A stretch of DNA of 64,000 nucleotides from NCBI RefSeq assembly GCF_000425385.1, contig NZ_KE384356.1:318380-382379 (forward strand), given 5' to 3'. The stretch comes from Pseudoduganella violaceinigra DSM 15887 (GTDB taxonomy: Bacteria > Pseudomonadota > Gammaproteobacteria > Burkholderiales > Burkholderiaceae_D). The position numbers and the translations under genes were made by a program. This document shows positions 48,606 through 56,716 of the stretch, one piece after another (position 1 is the first letter of the stretch; each line of letters opens with the position of its first letter). Below the pieces are notes generated by a model, which did not search any database, was not told the DNA's origin, and saw nothing but the letters and a program-made list of their open reading frames with translations.

Positions 48606-48678
48606 CTCGAGAAATCGACGGTGAACCAAACGGCTTTGTTTGGAAGTGCCAAGCCCATTTGACTCCACGGAAATCGCA

Positions 48679-48978
48679 ATGTTTGAATATGAAGTAGTCG
48701 ACGTGCTCCCAATCGGCGATCGGTGTATCGTCTTCACTGGAAAAATTGGGAAAGGCCAAGTGCACGTTGGCGATGAGCTTCGCTTAAAATCTCCGAAAGG
48801 AGAGGTTGGTGTAATCGTAATGAGTCTTGAGCCGAGAGGCTTCCGGCTGGCAGGCGCGTTAGCTGGTGATAACGTTGCTATTGTTGTCGAGCCTTTCTGC
48901 CTTGACGATATCGCGGATGGCTTTGTTCACGTCGAGGGAATTACCTATCAGGTCAGCGCACTTACGTTGCATGGCTAA
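48679..48978 (+). CDS. Stand-alone EF-Tu domain-II-like beta-barrel protein
   Basis: 99 residues. The order VVDVLPIGDRCIVFTGKI, GKGQVHVGDEL, VMSLEPRGFRLAGALAGDNV matches the beta-barrel of translation-factor domain II (EF-Tu: VFxIxxRGxVxTGxI, GxVxVGDE, AGDNVG). No GTPase domain is attached. Such isolated copies are rare. In this island it might mimic EF-Tu, for instance as a decoy against EF-Tu-dependent toxins, which is speculation. Start chosen at ATG 48679; a TTG lies 39 bp upstream. Confidence 0.6.
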   Translation: MFEYEVVDVLPIGDRCIVFTGKIGKGQVHVGDELRLKSPKGEVGVIVMSLEPRGFRLAGALAGDNVAIVVEPFCLDDIADGFVHVEGITYQVSALTLHG

Positions 48979-48993
48979 TGTCCGCACGGTCGG

Positions 48994-49012
48994 TATCGGC
49001 CATGAGCAGACC
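48994..49012 (+). repeat. Island spacer motif copy 2
   Basis: TATCGGCCATGAGCAGACC, in the 69-bp gap between two island genes. Confidence 0.45.
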
Positions 49013-49047
49013 TTGAAATTTTCGCCGATACCTCGTCATCTAATAAC

Positions 49048-49452
49048 ATGAGTTACGAAACGTTTTTGCTTTCCGACCAGCTCACTATCCCGCGTGCAAA
49101 CTTCCAAGCGTGCGTGGATGACATTTGCACGTTTCACCGGTCTATCAATCCGAACATCGAATGTCCGGGAGGCGTCGCCTCGTTCGTTGCAAAAACGGTG
49201 GAGGTGAAAATGATCGAAGCGATGGCCTTTTTCGGTTGGCGACCATTCGTATCTGATGAAGGGATAACGGGCCTCGATTTAGAATTGCCACGCGCTGGCT
49301 CGGCGGACTTCTTAAAGGCAATAGCGCCGCACGTGGAATCAGAATCGACGATCGAATATGTGGGCGAAGACGGTGTCGCCGTTAAATATATATTTCGTGA
49401 AAAGAGAGTAATAACGTATGTTGGTAGAATTCAATACGATGTACTCGACTAA
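49048..49452 (+). CDS. Island hypothetical protein (134 aa)
   Basis: 134 residues, acidic, alpha/beta mix, no signal peptide or membrane segment. Visible segments are the start MSYETFLLSDQLTIPRANF and the C-terminal strand YIFREKRVITYVGRIQYDV. Size, single-gene unit and location resemble orphan immunity proteins of polymorphic-toxin loci, but there is no motif to prove it. Codon use is more AT-rich than in the flanking host genes. Confidence 0.6.
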   Translation: MSYETFLLSDQLTIPRANFQACVDDICTFHRSINPNIECPGGVASFVAKTVEVKMIEAMAFFGWRPFVSDEGITGLDLELPRAGSADFLKAIAPHVESESTIEYVGEDGVAVKYIFREKRVITYVGRIQYDVLD

Positions 49453-49485
49453 AGCGCATCTTAGTCATTGCTACCGGTAGGCTAA

Positions 49486-49503
49486 AATCGGCCAGCTGCA
49501 GAC
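49486..49503 (+). repeat. Island spacer motif copy 3
   Basis: AATCGGCCAGCTGCAGAC in the 109-bp gap before the next gene; followed by AGCGGGTAGCTGACC. Confidence 0.5.
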
Positions 49504-49561
49504 AGCGGGTAGCTGACCTGTACACCTAGCCGCGGAGGCTGAAACCCAGCAAGGAACGTAA

Positions 49562-50239
49562 GTGGATTTCGCGGAACTAGCTTTTAGAAGAATTGATGAT
49601 CGCCAGCTAAAAGCTGACGCCTATGTTGATTGGGCAAATGAATTGCTTGAAGGCGGTTGTGGCGTCCCAAGCATTTGGGCGTTGGCGGTCTACCGCTGGG
49701 ATGCCTATATCGATCCAGATCAGGTTGAACGGCTATTTCTGTCATGCGTAGTCGACCTGGGGCTCGAATTGCCGAGCGATTGGTATGTCGCTCTTTGCGC
49801 ATATTCAAGCAGCTTATGCGAGCGAATGTTGCGTGGTATTACACAACCGTGGGACTGCTTGATTGAGATGTTGACTCTCGCAGACGATCACAATGAACCG
49901 TATATCCATTGGATTTGGATAGACCTCTCAAACGACCTTGAACCGACAGAAAGAAGAAGACCAAATTACATTTGCTTCAATGGCACATTGGACCTTAAGA
50001 AATCCGATGAGTGCATACGCACGGTCGCGCAGCAATTCATCGCCCTTTGCAATTTACCTCTCCCCGAAAAATTCCCATGGGTCTGGCTATGTCAGGAATG
50101 CGGTGCGGTTGGCGAGGAGAGTACCTTTACCGATACAAAGGCTTGTACGTGTACAAAGTGTGGAACTACTTTCGCAATGAAAAACATGCGCTTCTTCGAG
50201 CATCGAGATGAACTTGTTAGGCGCAGCGCGGCGAAGTGA
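49562..50239 (+). CDS. Island hypothetical protein with C-terminal zinc ribbon
   Basis: 225 residues from a GTG start behind AAGGA. The N-terminal 160 residues are helical and acidic (MDFAELAFRRIDDRQLKADAY). The C-terminus carries two Cys pairs, CQECG and CTKCG, 15 residues apart: a zinc ribbon. No enzyme motif is seen. One of several small unrelated genes in the plus-strand half of the island. Confidence 0.6.
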   Translation: MDFAELAFRRIDDRQLKADAYVDWANELLEGGCGVPSIWALAVYRWDAYIDPDQVERLFLSCVVDLGLELPSDWYVALCAYSSSLCERMLRGITQPWDCLIEMLTLADDHNEPYIHWIWIDLSNDLEPTERRRPNYICFNGTLDLKKSDECIRTVAQQFIALCNLPLPEKFPWVWLCQECGAVGEESTFTDTKACTCTKCGTTFAMKNMRFFEHRDELVRRSAAK

Positions 50240-50327
50240 GCTGGGATCACGGCTGGCGCGACCATGTTAACAATGACCGAACCGATGTCGGCAACGCGAC
50301 GGCTGCGTCCACGCCGTGACCGAGTAC

Positions 50328-50345
50328 AATCGGCCAGGAGCGGAC
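50328..50345 (+). repeat. Island spacer motif copy 4
   Basis: AATCGGCCAGGAGCGGAC in the 135-bp gap before the 222-residue gene. Confidence 0.5.
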
Positions 50346-50374
50346 GAGCGGTCGGCCACTAATTCATTGCGCGT

Positions 50375-51043
50375 ATGTCGAACCTCTCCTTCTTAAAACG
50401 ACTCTTTCGCGTTACCCGGAATGACAAAACGTTGAACTCTCAGGAGGCTCGACGCCTCGTCGATCTTGTCGTTCAGGCGCCAAACCTCGATGCCGCAGTT
50501 GCCGCAGCAGAGTCGGCATTTTCATTTCTGGTTGGTCAATTGCACATCCTTGGCGATAGCGCGAATGGTTACCCGAGAAACCCCATTAGCGCCCATGTTT
50601 GGACCGAAGGATGCAGCCTGGCGAATGCATGCGATCGCTTTGCAGATGCTGTCGCCGGTTGGGATCAGCGACGGGGCGAAGAGCAGGCGACACGTCTCGC
50701 CGCTACGATGGCCTTGCAAATTGTGGCTCACTACCCCGAAGAAATATTTCCCCGTGTCTTTCGCCATGCGGCGTGCTGCGAGGCTCTCGGCATGACGAGT
50801 GAGGCCGTAGAAGGCTACGGCAATATCATTGGCGACTTCGACCAGCTCTGCCTGGAAGAGATTCTGGATAGCACCGAGCCTTTTAGTGACTCAGAGGTTA
50901 AAATCCTGACTTCGGTCCGGAATTCACTTATTGCACTGCTGCGGCTGTCCCCTCAGGGCCTTTCAGACGCTCAGCATGAAATTTGCGAAAGGCTTAACGC
51001 GGCCCTGGACTCGTTGCCTCAAAAGGACGATGAACCGACGTGA
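50375..51043 (+). CDS. Island hypothetical protein (222 aa)
   Basis: 222 residues, predicted nearly all helical, soluble. Segments such as ARRLVDLVVQAPNLDAAVAAAESAFSF's first part and QIVAHYPEEIFPRVFRHAACCEALG suggest a helical-repeat fold. The stop overlaps the next start (GTGA), so the two genes are coupled. Function unknown. Confidence 0.6.
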   Translation: MSNLSFLKRLFRVTRNDKTLNSQEARRLVDLVVQAPNLDAAVAAAESAFSFLVGQLHILGDSANGYPRNPISAHVWTEGCSLANACDRFADAVAGWDQRRGEEQATRLAATMALQIVAHYPEEIFPRVFRHAACCEALGMTSEAVEGYGNIIGDFDQLCLEEILDSTEPFSDSEVKILTSVRNSLIALLRLSPQGLSDAQHEICERLNAALDSLPQKDDEPT

Positions 51044-51402
51044 GTGTTCCGGAATCTCAGGAAGGCGGCGGCACTGTTAACGGGTGTGAGATCAAACAAT
51101 ATCCACGACCGTTGTTCGAAATTTTCAAGCCCGCTTCGCCGTTGTTCGTCATCAGCGCAATAGCCGTTGGAGCTTGCTTGCTCATTGATCGTTCAGACTA
51201 CCCAAAGGCTTTTTCTTTGGCAGTCTTAGCAATGTTTGTCGCAGTCCCAGCCGCTATGATTGCCGCTTATGTGTGCGCAACAAACATTCTCTGCCCTAAC
51301 TGCAAACGAAAATGTAAATCGTCAATTCTGTCCACCGGCAATCAAAGCGCAATATGCGCTCGTTGCAAGATTGAATGGGATACGGGGCTAGGCAGCGATT
51401 AA
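51040..51402 (+). CDS. Island two-helix membrane protein with zinc ribbon
   Basis: 120 residues, GTG start overlapping the upstream stop by 4 bp. Two membrane helices (LFVISAIAVGACLLI and LAVLAMFVAVPAAMIAAYVC) are followed by a cytoplasmic zinc ribbon: CPNCKRKC and CARCKIEW. Translational coupling to the helical 222-residue protein suggests a shared complex at the membrane. No known family. Confidence 0.6.
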   Translation: MSVPESQEGGGTVNGCEIKQYPRPLFEIFKPASPLFVISAIAVGACLLIDRSDYPKAFSLAVLAMFVAVPAAMIAAYVCATNILCPNCKRKCKSSILSTGNQSAICARCKIEWDTGLGSD

Positions 51403-51462
51403 TTCGCGCAGCAAGACCCGCTGTCTGCATTGGGGCGGAAAACTGTCAACTGACACGCAATG

Positions 51463-51582
51463 TTAGATCAAGCCTGAGCTAGTACAGTTGAATTGTTTGT
51501 ATAGCCTCAAGCATACACCGAGTGCATCACCGACGAGCAATCCATAAAGACCACCTCGAATTCGTTCCCATCTGTCATTCAT
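51463..51582 (-). pseudogene. Truncated ADP-ribosylglycohydrolase (DraG/ARH) start
   Basis: After an AGAAGG ribosome site and ATG at 51582, MNDRWERIRGGLYGLLVGDA and the following LGV match the N-terminus of ADP-ribosylglycohydrolases (GxxxGxxxGDALG). The frame then runs into unrelated sequence and stops at 39 residues; intact family members have ~300. The remaining domain is not found downstream, so this is a 3'-truncated remnant. Confidence 0.65.
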
Positions 51583-51657
51583 AACAATCCTTCTAAAGCC
51601 TGAGGCCCGCCGTGCCCTCTGCCACCGCGCCGCCGAAAGTATCAATCATCATGTCTC

Positions 51658-52212
51658 CTATTTGAGCGCGATGCCGCCGCTGCTGCGCTCGCCTGTGCGC
51701 GACGACAAGACAAAGGGTTCCCATCCGTCCGGTGGGTCCCACTCTCCGTCTCCTTCGATACCTGTTGAAGAGACCTTGTGGACGATGACGCCATCAATCC
51801 CAAGTTCCTCTGTCTTCCAAAACAGCGTTCCATTTTGATCGAATGCCAGTACCTCAGATGCGGAACTCGCCAAAATAGAGAAGTCGCTACCGGCATACTC
51901 GAGTTCTTCGGCGTCGAAGAGATGACAAAAATACCCAGCCATTTTGTAGAGGACCACCTGCTCCGTCGTGATGTCGACTACAAATAAGCGCTCTCCGAAG
52001 CCGATAAACGCCTTGTTTCCCAGCATTCGAACATCTTGGAAGCAGGTGTATTCGAAGGTCTCCGCCAAATCGATTCGCAGGAATTCTCTGCCGCCGACCA
52101 CGATTCCGACGCTGGCAGATACAGCGTCGCGAGAAACGGACGAGCCTACAAGAAGAGATTTTTCAAACGCAGATACGTCACCATCCAGGAACGAAATCGT
52201 CATCGCTAGCAT
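51658..52212 (-). CDS. Island hypothetical protein (184 aa)
   Basis: 184 residues, strongly beta-rich and acidic, with repeated short strands such as RLFVVDITTEQVVLY, SEVLAFDQNGTLFWKTEELG and HKVSSTGIEGDGEWD. The pattern suggests a small beta-propeller-like or immunity-type fold. No ribosome site is obvious; ATG 52212 and 52203 are both possible. Same strand as the LRR protein gene upstream. Confidence 0.6.
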   Translation of the reverse strand: MLAMTISFLDGDVSAFEKSLLVGSSVSRDAVSASVGIVVGGREFLRIDLAETFEYTCFQDVRMLGNKAFIGFGERLFVVDITTEQVVLYKMAGYFCHLFDAEELEYAGSDFSILASSASEVLAFDQNGTLFWKTEELGIDGVIVHKVSSTGIEGDGEWDPPDGWEPFVLSSRTGERSSGGIALK

Positions 52213-52238
52213 ATGAGTTCAGAGGCCTATAATGCGTT

Positions 52239-53024
52239 TCACTTTTCCCAAATCTTCCAGATCGCTTTGAGTAGTGGAAGCTTTTGCGATTCGTTTTGCT
52301 TGGAGACATAACTAATGGCTGCAGCCTTTTCCGGCTTCGCCTGGCGCCGCGGCATGGCCGTAACTGTCATCTCATCGGAATCGGACGGCTGCTCAACGGA
52401 TGTGCCTCCTCGATGAGCAATCTGCACATAATTGGAGTGTGGCGTGGGAAGCGAATTCGTGCATTGCTTGGAACATGAGTTAACAAGAAGTGGGAGCACG
52501 TCGGTACCCACCTTCAAACTGATCCACAATTGCCAAGTCTTGTCATAGCTGATCTCGCAGCCGCAGACACTACATTTGACCGTGTCGCCATGATAACGGA
52601 CTGGATTCCCCTTCAACCAAGGGAAGTGGAGACGGTATTTGTAATTGCCATACAGGACGCGGGTGCTGACGCGACTTTGCACTAGGTTCTTGCACCGTGT
52701 TAGTTCGTACGGAAACCACCGTAAGCCATACGAAGTGTAGACATCGAAGTGCGTCAACGCGGTCATTTCACCGATTTCCGGCGGAATGCGTTTGAGCTTA
52801 CTGCCGTAAAGATGAATCTTGGTGACGCGCTTCAGCTTGCCGATCGATTCCGGAAGAGTGAAAATGCCAGCGTAGAGTTTAGGGCCGAGTGCCTCTAACG
52901 GTGAAAACTCTTCCGCCCCGCTCGCCTCAAGCTCGTCGATATAACGGCACAAAGCTTTCCAGGCATCCGTGGTCCGATCCTGAACATCGTTCTCGATAGG
53001 CGAGACATGTCGGTTAAATTTCAT
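52239..53024 (-). CDS. Leucine-rich-repeat protein with zinc-ribbon insert
   Basis: 261 residues from ATG 53024 behind GGGAGG. Three LRR-type units are seen (IGKLKRVTKIHLYGSKLKRI, IPPEIGEMTALTHFDVYTS, LRWFPYELTRCKNLV). A Cys pair CSVCGC and a second CSKQC around residue 155-195 form a likely zinc site. The C-terminus is polar. LRR proteins in toxin-immunity islands often bind partner proteins; the partner is unknown here. Confidence 0.65.
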   Translation of the reverse strand: MKFNRHVSPIENDVQDRTTDAWKALCRYIDELEASGAEEFSPLEALGPKLYAGIFTLPESIGKLKRVTKIHLYGSKLKRIPPEIGEMTALTHFDVYTSYGLRWFPYELTRCKNLVQSRVSTRVLYGNYKYRLHFPWLKGNPVRYHGDTVKCSVCGCEISYDKTWQLWISLKVGTDVLPLLVNSCSKQCTNSLPTPHSNYVQIAHRGGTSVEQPSDSDEMTVTAMPRRQAKPEKAAAISYVSKQNESQKLPLLKAIWKIWEK

Positions 53025-53041
53025 TGCACTTGCCTCCCTAG

Positions 53042-53500
53042 TCAAGCTTCAATATGCCGTATCGGAATACGCCGTTGAAGCGCCGCATCCTTAACGCGAC
53101 TCGCCAGGTCATCGTCCTCAATCAACAATGTGCGCTTGGTCAATTCATTGACCAGTAAATACCGCGGGAGTTCATTCACCAGCTGAACGACATTAAGACC
53201 GGCGTCTTTGCATGACTGGGCGAGTTTGCGAGCCTCGCTAGATTCGAACTCTCCCAATGGAAGAGATGGTTGGCCTTTGATGCGCTCGATAACAGAGCTT
53301 AAAGACAGCGTTTGGAAATCAGGGACAACCTTCCTTATGGATCCGAGTTCTCGTGCTGATGGTCCGTCGTTTGCAAACTCGATTGTTAGCTGAACACGCT
53401 CCCCATCTATGCGAAGCAATATCCAGCCCGGCTGGGATCCGTCCCATAAATAACTATACCGCTCAACCCCCACCCAAACACCCCTGCACCTATTATTCAA
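53042..53500 (-). CDS. Island hypothetical protein (152 aa)
   Basis: 152 residues. The N-terminal half has strands around WVGVERYSYLWDGSQPGWIL and the C-terminal half is helical with the end RRIPIRHIEA. The start is uncertain: the TTG at 53500 gives the longest frame, while a GTG nine codons later has AGGGG upstream. It is followed at 18 bp by the LRR gene, so the two are likely co-transcribed. Confidence 0.5.
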   Translation of the reverse strand: MNNRCRGVWVGVERYSYLWDGSQPGWILLRIDGERVQLTIEFANDGPSARELGSIRKVVPDFQTLSLSSVIERIKGQPSLPLGEFESSEARKLAQSCKDAGLNVVQLVNELPRYLLVNELTKRTLLIEDDDLASRVKDAALQRRIPIRHIEA

Positions 53501-53803
53501 AGAATCGAAAGTCAGCAGATTGCCGACCTCTCCTGATGTTCAGCAGAATAGCATCTTGCGCGCTAGAAAAATACACGAAATCCCACAGTATGGGAAAGGC
53601 GAGACGCCTTGCGAGAATGTGCAGACGCACTAACCTGATTGTATGGTGGCGACAAACCAGAGTGCGGGCCGACGATGGTGAGATCACTCAGCAACCCAGT
53701 GGTCGCACGCTTAGCACCGATGTGCCTGCACAATGAGCCGCTGAGAAGTCTGTATCTCTAGCGCTGCAAGAAGGCTGCCAGTAACATACGCCCCTTTTTT
53801 CAA
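53501..53803. other. Spacer without a convincing gene
   Basis: No open frame here shows plausible codon use or a start signal. Part of it should once have encoded the N-terminal third of TnsA, but I see no recognisable remnant of that domain. Confidence 0.5.
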
Positions 53804-54358
53804 TTGGGCGACGTGGTCGACATTCGCGAGCAGTACCCTTTATTTCCGACTGCGCGGGCCCGTGACATCGCAGCCGAATTAGGAATTCGCTACCCAATGT
53901 ACGTAGGGACCCAAGTTCCCTTTGTGGTGACCCCAGACTTTGCTGTCACTTTGGCCGATGCTCAAGGCAAGCGTCGCATTGCGATCAGAACGTGCAAGTA
54001 CGAGGACGAACTGTCGGACCCGAACAATGGATTGGCGGTCCTCGAAAAGTTAGAGCTGGAGCGGGCAATTTGGGTAGATCAAGGAGTCACAGACTGGATG
54101 ATCGTGACCGACCAGTTAATGGGGGCGATCCTCAAGGACAACTTGGACTGGCTCCATAAGTCCGCATTTTCGAAATTTCTCCAGGAATGGAAATGGCAAT
54201 GGAGTGGCAGCACCTCTGAGGTGGCGACTACCAGCGTTTGGCAGCTTCCAGCAACTGCTGCCGGCACAGGTCCACACGTTCGCCTTTGGACGCCCCCTTG
54301 GCATGGGCAAGGTAAAGCGAAAACTGTGGCGCGCGCCTGGGCTGGGATACTGCGATGA
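53804..54358 (+). pseudogene. TnsA endonuclease fragment (Tn7-like transposase subunit)
   Basis: VVDIREQYPLFPTARARDIAAELGIRYP, then VVTPDFAVTL with a catalytic Asp, the AIRTCKYEDEL strand with the catalytic Lys, LEKLELERAIW and KDNLDWLH match the TnsA catalytic domain in order. The part before VVDIRE is missing, and after about 54180 the frame reads into the antisense of the LysR gene, so both ends are lost. TnsA cuts the 5' ends of Tn7-type elements. This is the only transposition gene left in the island. Confidence 0.7.
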
Positions 54359-55100
54359 GCCGGCCCGAGTCCAGCGCCTGTCGGCACAGGCATTCCGGCA
54401 ATACCGCCAGGCCCGCGCCAGCCAGGGCAGCCTCCATCGCGGCGTGAAAGTCGGGTACGACGATGGCCGGTTTGTCCGCCGCCGCACCATACACATCGCG
54501 CCAGTAGGCTTGCAAAGGCGGCACCGGCCCTTGCTGGTCGATCAGCGGCAAGCCTTTCGGCGCGCTGGATTTGGGCAGGCGCTCGCGCCAGGCGGGCGAG
54601 CAGGCAAGAAGGCGTTCGCCTTCATGCAGCAGCGTGTATTCCACTCCTGCGTGTGGAATGCGCGCCAGGCAAACCGCCAGGTCAATTTTCCCCTCGCTTA
54701 ATGCGGCCAGCAAGCCCGGCGGCGGCAGCGCATGGATATCCAGGCGGATGCCGTGCGCGGTAACCGGGCTTAAGGCCGCAAGCAGCAAGCTGGAAAATCC
54801 ACTGCTGGTGCCCACGTGGACAATGCCAGCCAATGCGCCGCGCGACGTCACGCCGTTCTCCAGCAAAGCTTCCAGCGCATCAAGGTGCGGCGCCGCCTGC
54901 CGTTCCAGTTCGGCGGCGGCGGGTGTCGGTGACAGTCCGCGCGGCAGGCGCACAAACAGCGGCGTTTTCAGCCGCGATTCAAGAATCTTGATATGGCGCG
55001 ATACCGCGGGCTGCGTGAGTTGCAGTTGCGTGGCCGCGCGCGAAATCGAGTTGTGCCGGAACACCGCGAGGAAGGAGCGAAGATGAGGCAAGTAGGACAT
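54228..55100 (-). CDS. LysR-family transcriptional regulator
   Basis: 290 residues: HTH SISRAATQLQLTQPAVSRHIKIL, and an effector domain (GIVHVGTSSGFSSLLLAAL). It is divergent from the SDR gene at 55210, with 109 bp between, so probably regulates it. GC content and codon use match the host; its stop codon lies at the edge of the decayed island. Confidence 0.88.
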   Translation of the reverse strand: MSYLPHLRSFLAVFRHNSISRAATQLQLTQPAVSRHIKILESRLKTPLFVRLPRGLSPTPAAAELERQAAPHLDALEALLENGVTSRGALAGIVHVGTSSGFSSLLLAALSPVTAHGIRLDIHALPPPGLLAALSEGKIDLAVCLARIPHAGVEYTLLHEGERLLACSPAWRERLPKSSAPKGLPLIDQQGPVPPLQAYWRDVYGAAADKPAIVVPDFHAAMEAALAGAGLAVLPECLCRQALDSGRLIAVSQPRRAPQFSLYLAHAKGASKGERVDLCRQQLLEAAKRW

Positions 55101-55209
55101 TGGTCACCAAGGCATCAAAAATTTTATGGATAGACCCATAATTGATGATTGGAATATAGCCTGAAACTTCCTTACCCTGCATGCATTGCACATCAACCGG
55201 AGAGCAAGC

Positions 55210-55995
55210 ATGTCCACCCCTGTTTCCCTGATTTCCACCTACCCTGACCTGCGTGGCAAGGTAGCCCTGGTCACCGGCGGTTCGCGCGGTATTGGCGCCG
55301 CCACCTGCATGGCGCTGGCGCGCAATGGTGTGAAGGTCGCCGTCAACGGTCGTGATGAAGCGGCGATTGATGCCGTCGTCGCCAGCATCCAGGCGCAGGG
55401 CGGCACGGCAATGGCGGCGCCGGCCGATTGCTCCAGCCTGTCGTCCGTGAGGGCAATGCAGGAAAATGTCTCCGCCGCACTGGGCGCGCCTGAACTCCTG
55501 CTCCCGTTTGCGGGGGGCGGCAGCAGCAAGCCCATGCCCTTCTCTGAAATCAGCGAACAGGATTGGCGTTCCAGTCTGGACCAGAACCTGACCTCCACCT
55601 TCTTCGTGTTGAAATGCTTCCTGCCCGCCCTGCTGGCGCGCGGCGGCGGGGCCATTGTGACGATGGCGTCGGCCGGTGGACGGATGGCGGCGGGCGCGCC
55701 GGCAGCTTATGGCGCAGCAAAGGCGGGCGTCATTATGCTTACCCGCCATCTGGCGGCCGAAATTGGCGCCAGCGGCATCAGGGTCAATTGCATTTCCCCT
55801 TCTGCGATCCTGACCGAAAGGACCGCAGCCCGCATTCCTCCCGAACGACAGGAGCACATGCGGGCCGGGTTTCCCTTGGGACGCCTGGGGCAGACGGAGG
55901 ATGTCGCGGCCGCAGCATTGTTCCTGCTGTCCTCGGCCTCGGCCTGGATTACAGGCGCGACGCTGGACGTTGCAGGCGGCCGTGTGATGTCCTGA
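55210..55995 (+). CDS. SDR family oxidoreductase
   Basis: 261 residues from the ATG behind GGAG. TGGSRGIGAATCMAL cofactor site, FAGGG in place of NAG, ASAGG with active-site Ser, YGAAKAG catalytic pair, and an ending AGGRVMS. It resembles 3-oxoacyl-reductase-like SDRs of unknown substrate. The stop abuts the stop of the O-methyltransferase gene with no spacer. Confidence 0.82.
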   Translation: MSTPVSLISTYPDLRGKVALVTGGSRGIGAATCMALARNGVKVAVNGRDEAAIDAVVASIQAQGGTAMAAPADCSSLSSVRAMQENVSAALGAPELLLPFAGGGSSKPMPFSEISEQDWRSSLDQNLTSTFFVLKCFLPALLARGGGAIVTMASAGGRMAAGAPAAYGAAKAGVIMLTRHLAAEIGASGIRVNCISPSAILTERTAARIPPERQEHMRAGFPLGRLGQTEDVAAAALFLLSSASAWITGATLDVAGGRVMS

Positions 55996-56661
55996 TCAGC
56001 TGAGTTTCATGGTCAGTTCGACATCTTCCGCGAACGGTAGCGACAGGTAGTTGCCTTGCGGCGCGCGCACCATGGTCATGTACTCGGGGCAGTAATCGGC
56101 GTTGTCGGCGACGATCAGGGCGCCGGGACGCAGGCGGTCCTGCACCAGGCGGAACACGTCCGAATACAGGCCCTTGGCGCCGTCCAGCAGCAGCAAATCG
56201 ATCTGCTCCGGCAAGCCGGTGCGCAGGGTTTCCAGCGCATCGCCTTCGCGGATTTCCACCAGCTCGAGCAGGCCGCCGTCGGCCAGGTTGCTCCGAGCGC
56301 GCTGCGCCTTGGACGGTTCAAACTCGGTGGTGATCAAGTGGCCGCCGCCGTTGTCGCGCAGGGCCGCGGCAAGATGCAGGGTCGAAATGCCGAACGAAGT
56401 GCCGAATTCGACGATCGTGCGCGCCTTCATGCTGCGCGCCAGCATGTACAGCAGCGTGCCGGTCTCGCGTGACACCGGCAGCGCGGCTTCCTTCAAATCC
56501 GCGTAAATCTCCCGGTATCCGGTTTTACTGCTGATGATGCTGGCACGCTGCGTCGGCGGCAGCGCGGCGAAGGCCGCCAGCGCCGGTACCCTGGCGTTAT
56601 CGGATTCGGCAAACAGGCGTTCCAGCAGGGGCGCGACAGGCAAGGAAGTGAGGGTAGTCAT
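55996..56661 (-). CDS. SAM-dependent O-methyltransferase-like protein
   Basis: 221 residues. Class-I SAM site TIVEFGTSFGISTLHLAAAL, then TTEFEPSKAQRARSNL and LLLLDGAKGLYSDVFRLV with the acidic residues typical of caffeoyl-CoA-type O-methyltransferases. Substrate unknown. Divergent from the TetR gene (36 bp between starts) with a palindromic operator in the gap. Confidence 0.8.
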   Translation of the reverse strand: MTTLTSLPVAPLLERLFAESDNARVPALAAFAALPPTQRASIISSKTGYREIYADLKEAALPVSRETGTLLYMLARSMKARTIVEFGTSFGISTLHLAAALRDNGGGHLITTEFEPSKAQRARSNLADGGLLELVEIREGDALETLRTGLPEQIDLLLLDGAKGLYSDVFRLVQDRLRPGALIVADNADYCPEYMTMVRAPQGNYLSLPFAEDVELTMKLS

Positions 56662-56694
56662 GGGGGGATTCCTTTTTGATGTAAGAGAAGGAAT

Positions 56695-56716
56695 AATATG
56701 AAGAATTCTTCATATT
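56695..56716. promoter_or_regulatory. Perfect 22-bp palindromic operator
   Basis: Perfect palindrome centred on GAATTC, with half-site AATATGAAGAA. It overlaps the TetR gene start and lies 34 bp upstream of the O-methyltransferase gene, so the TetR protein can repress both. Confidence 0.7.

Larger units (their letters stand above)
48364..54220 (+). mobile_element. Decayed Tn7-like island at attTn7
   Basis: It starts with TGT exactly 25 bp past the glmS stop, the canonical Tn7 insertion point, and ends in a TnsA fragment in the same orientation as glmS, as in Tn7. In between are nine short genes and fragments of lower GC and different codon use, plus-strand first, then minus-strand. No tnsB, tnsC or tniQ remains and I could not find the other end. 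The right limit (about 54160-54228) is the point where normal host sequence (LysR) resumes. Confidence 0.65.

Noticed and set aside
48588..50345. Integron attC sites in the island spacers
   Set aside because: No attC-like GTTRRRY core or paired R/L boxes, and no integrase; only a short shared motif.
53353..53736. 127-codon plus-strand open frame in the island
   Set aside because: Overlaps a better minus-strand gene, lacks a ribosome site and has random-looking composition.
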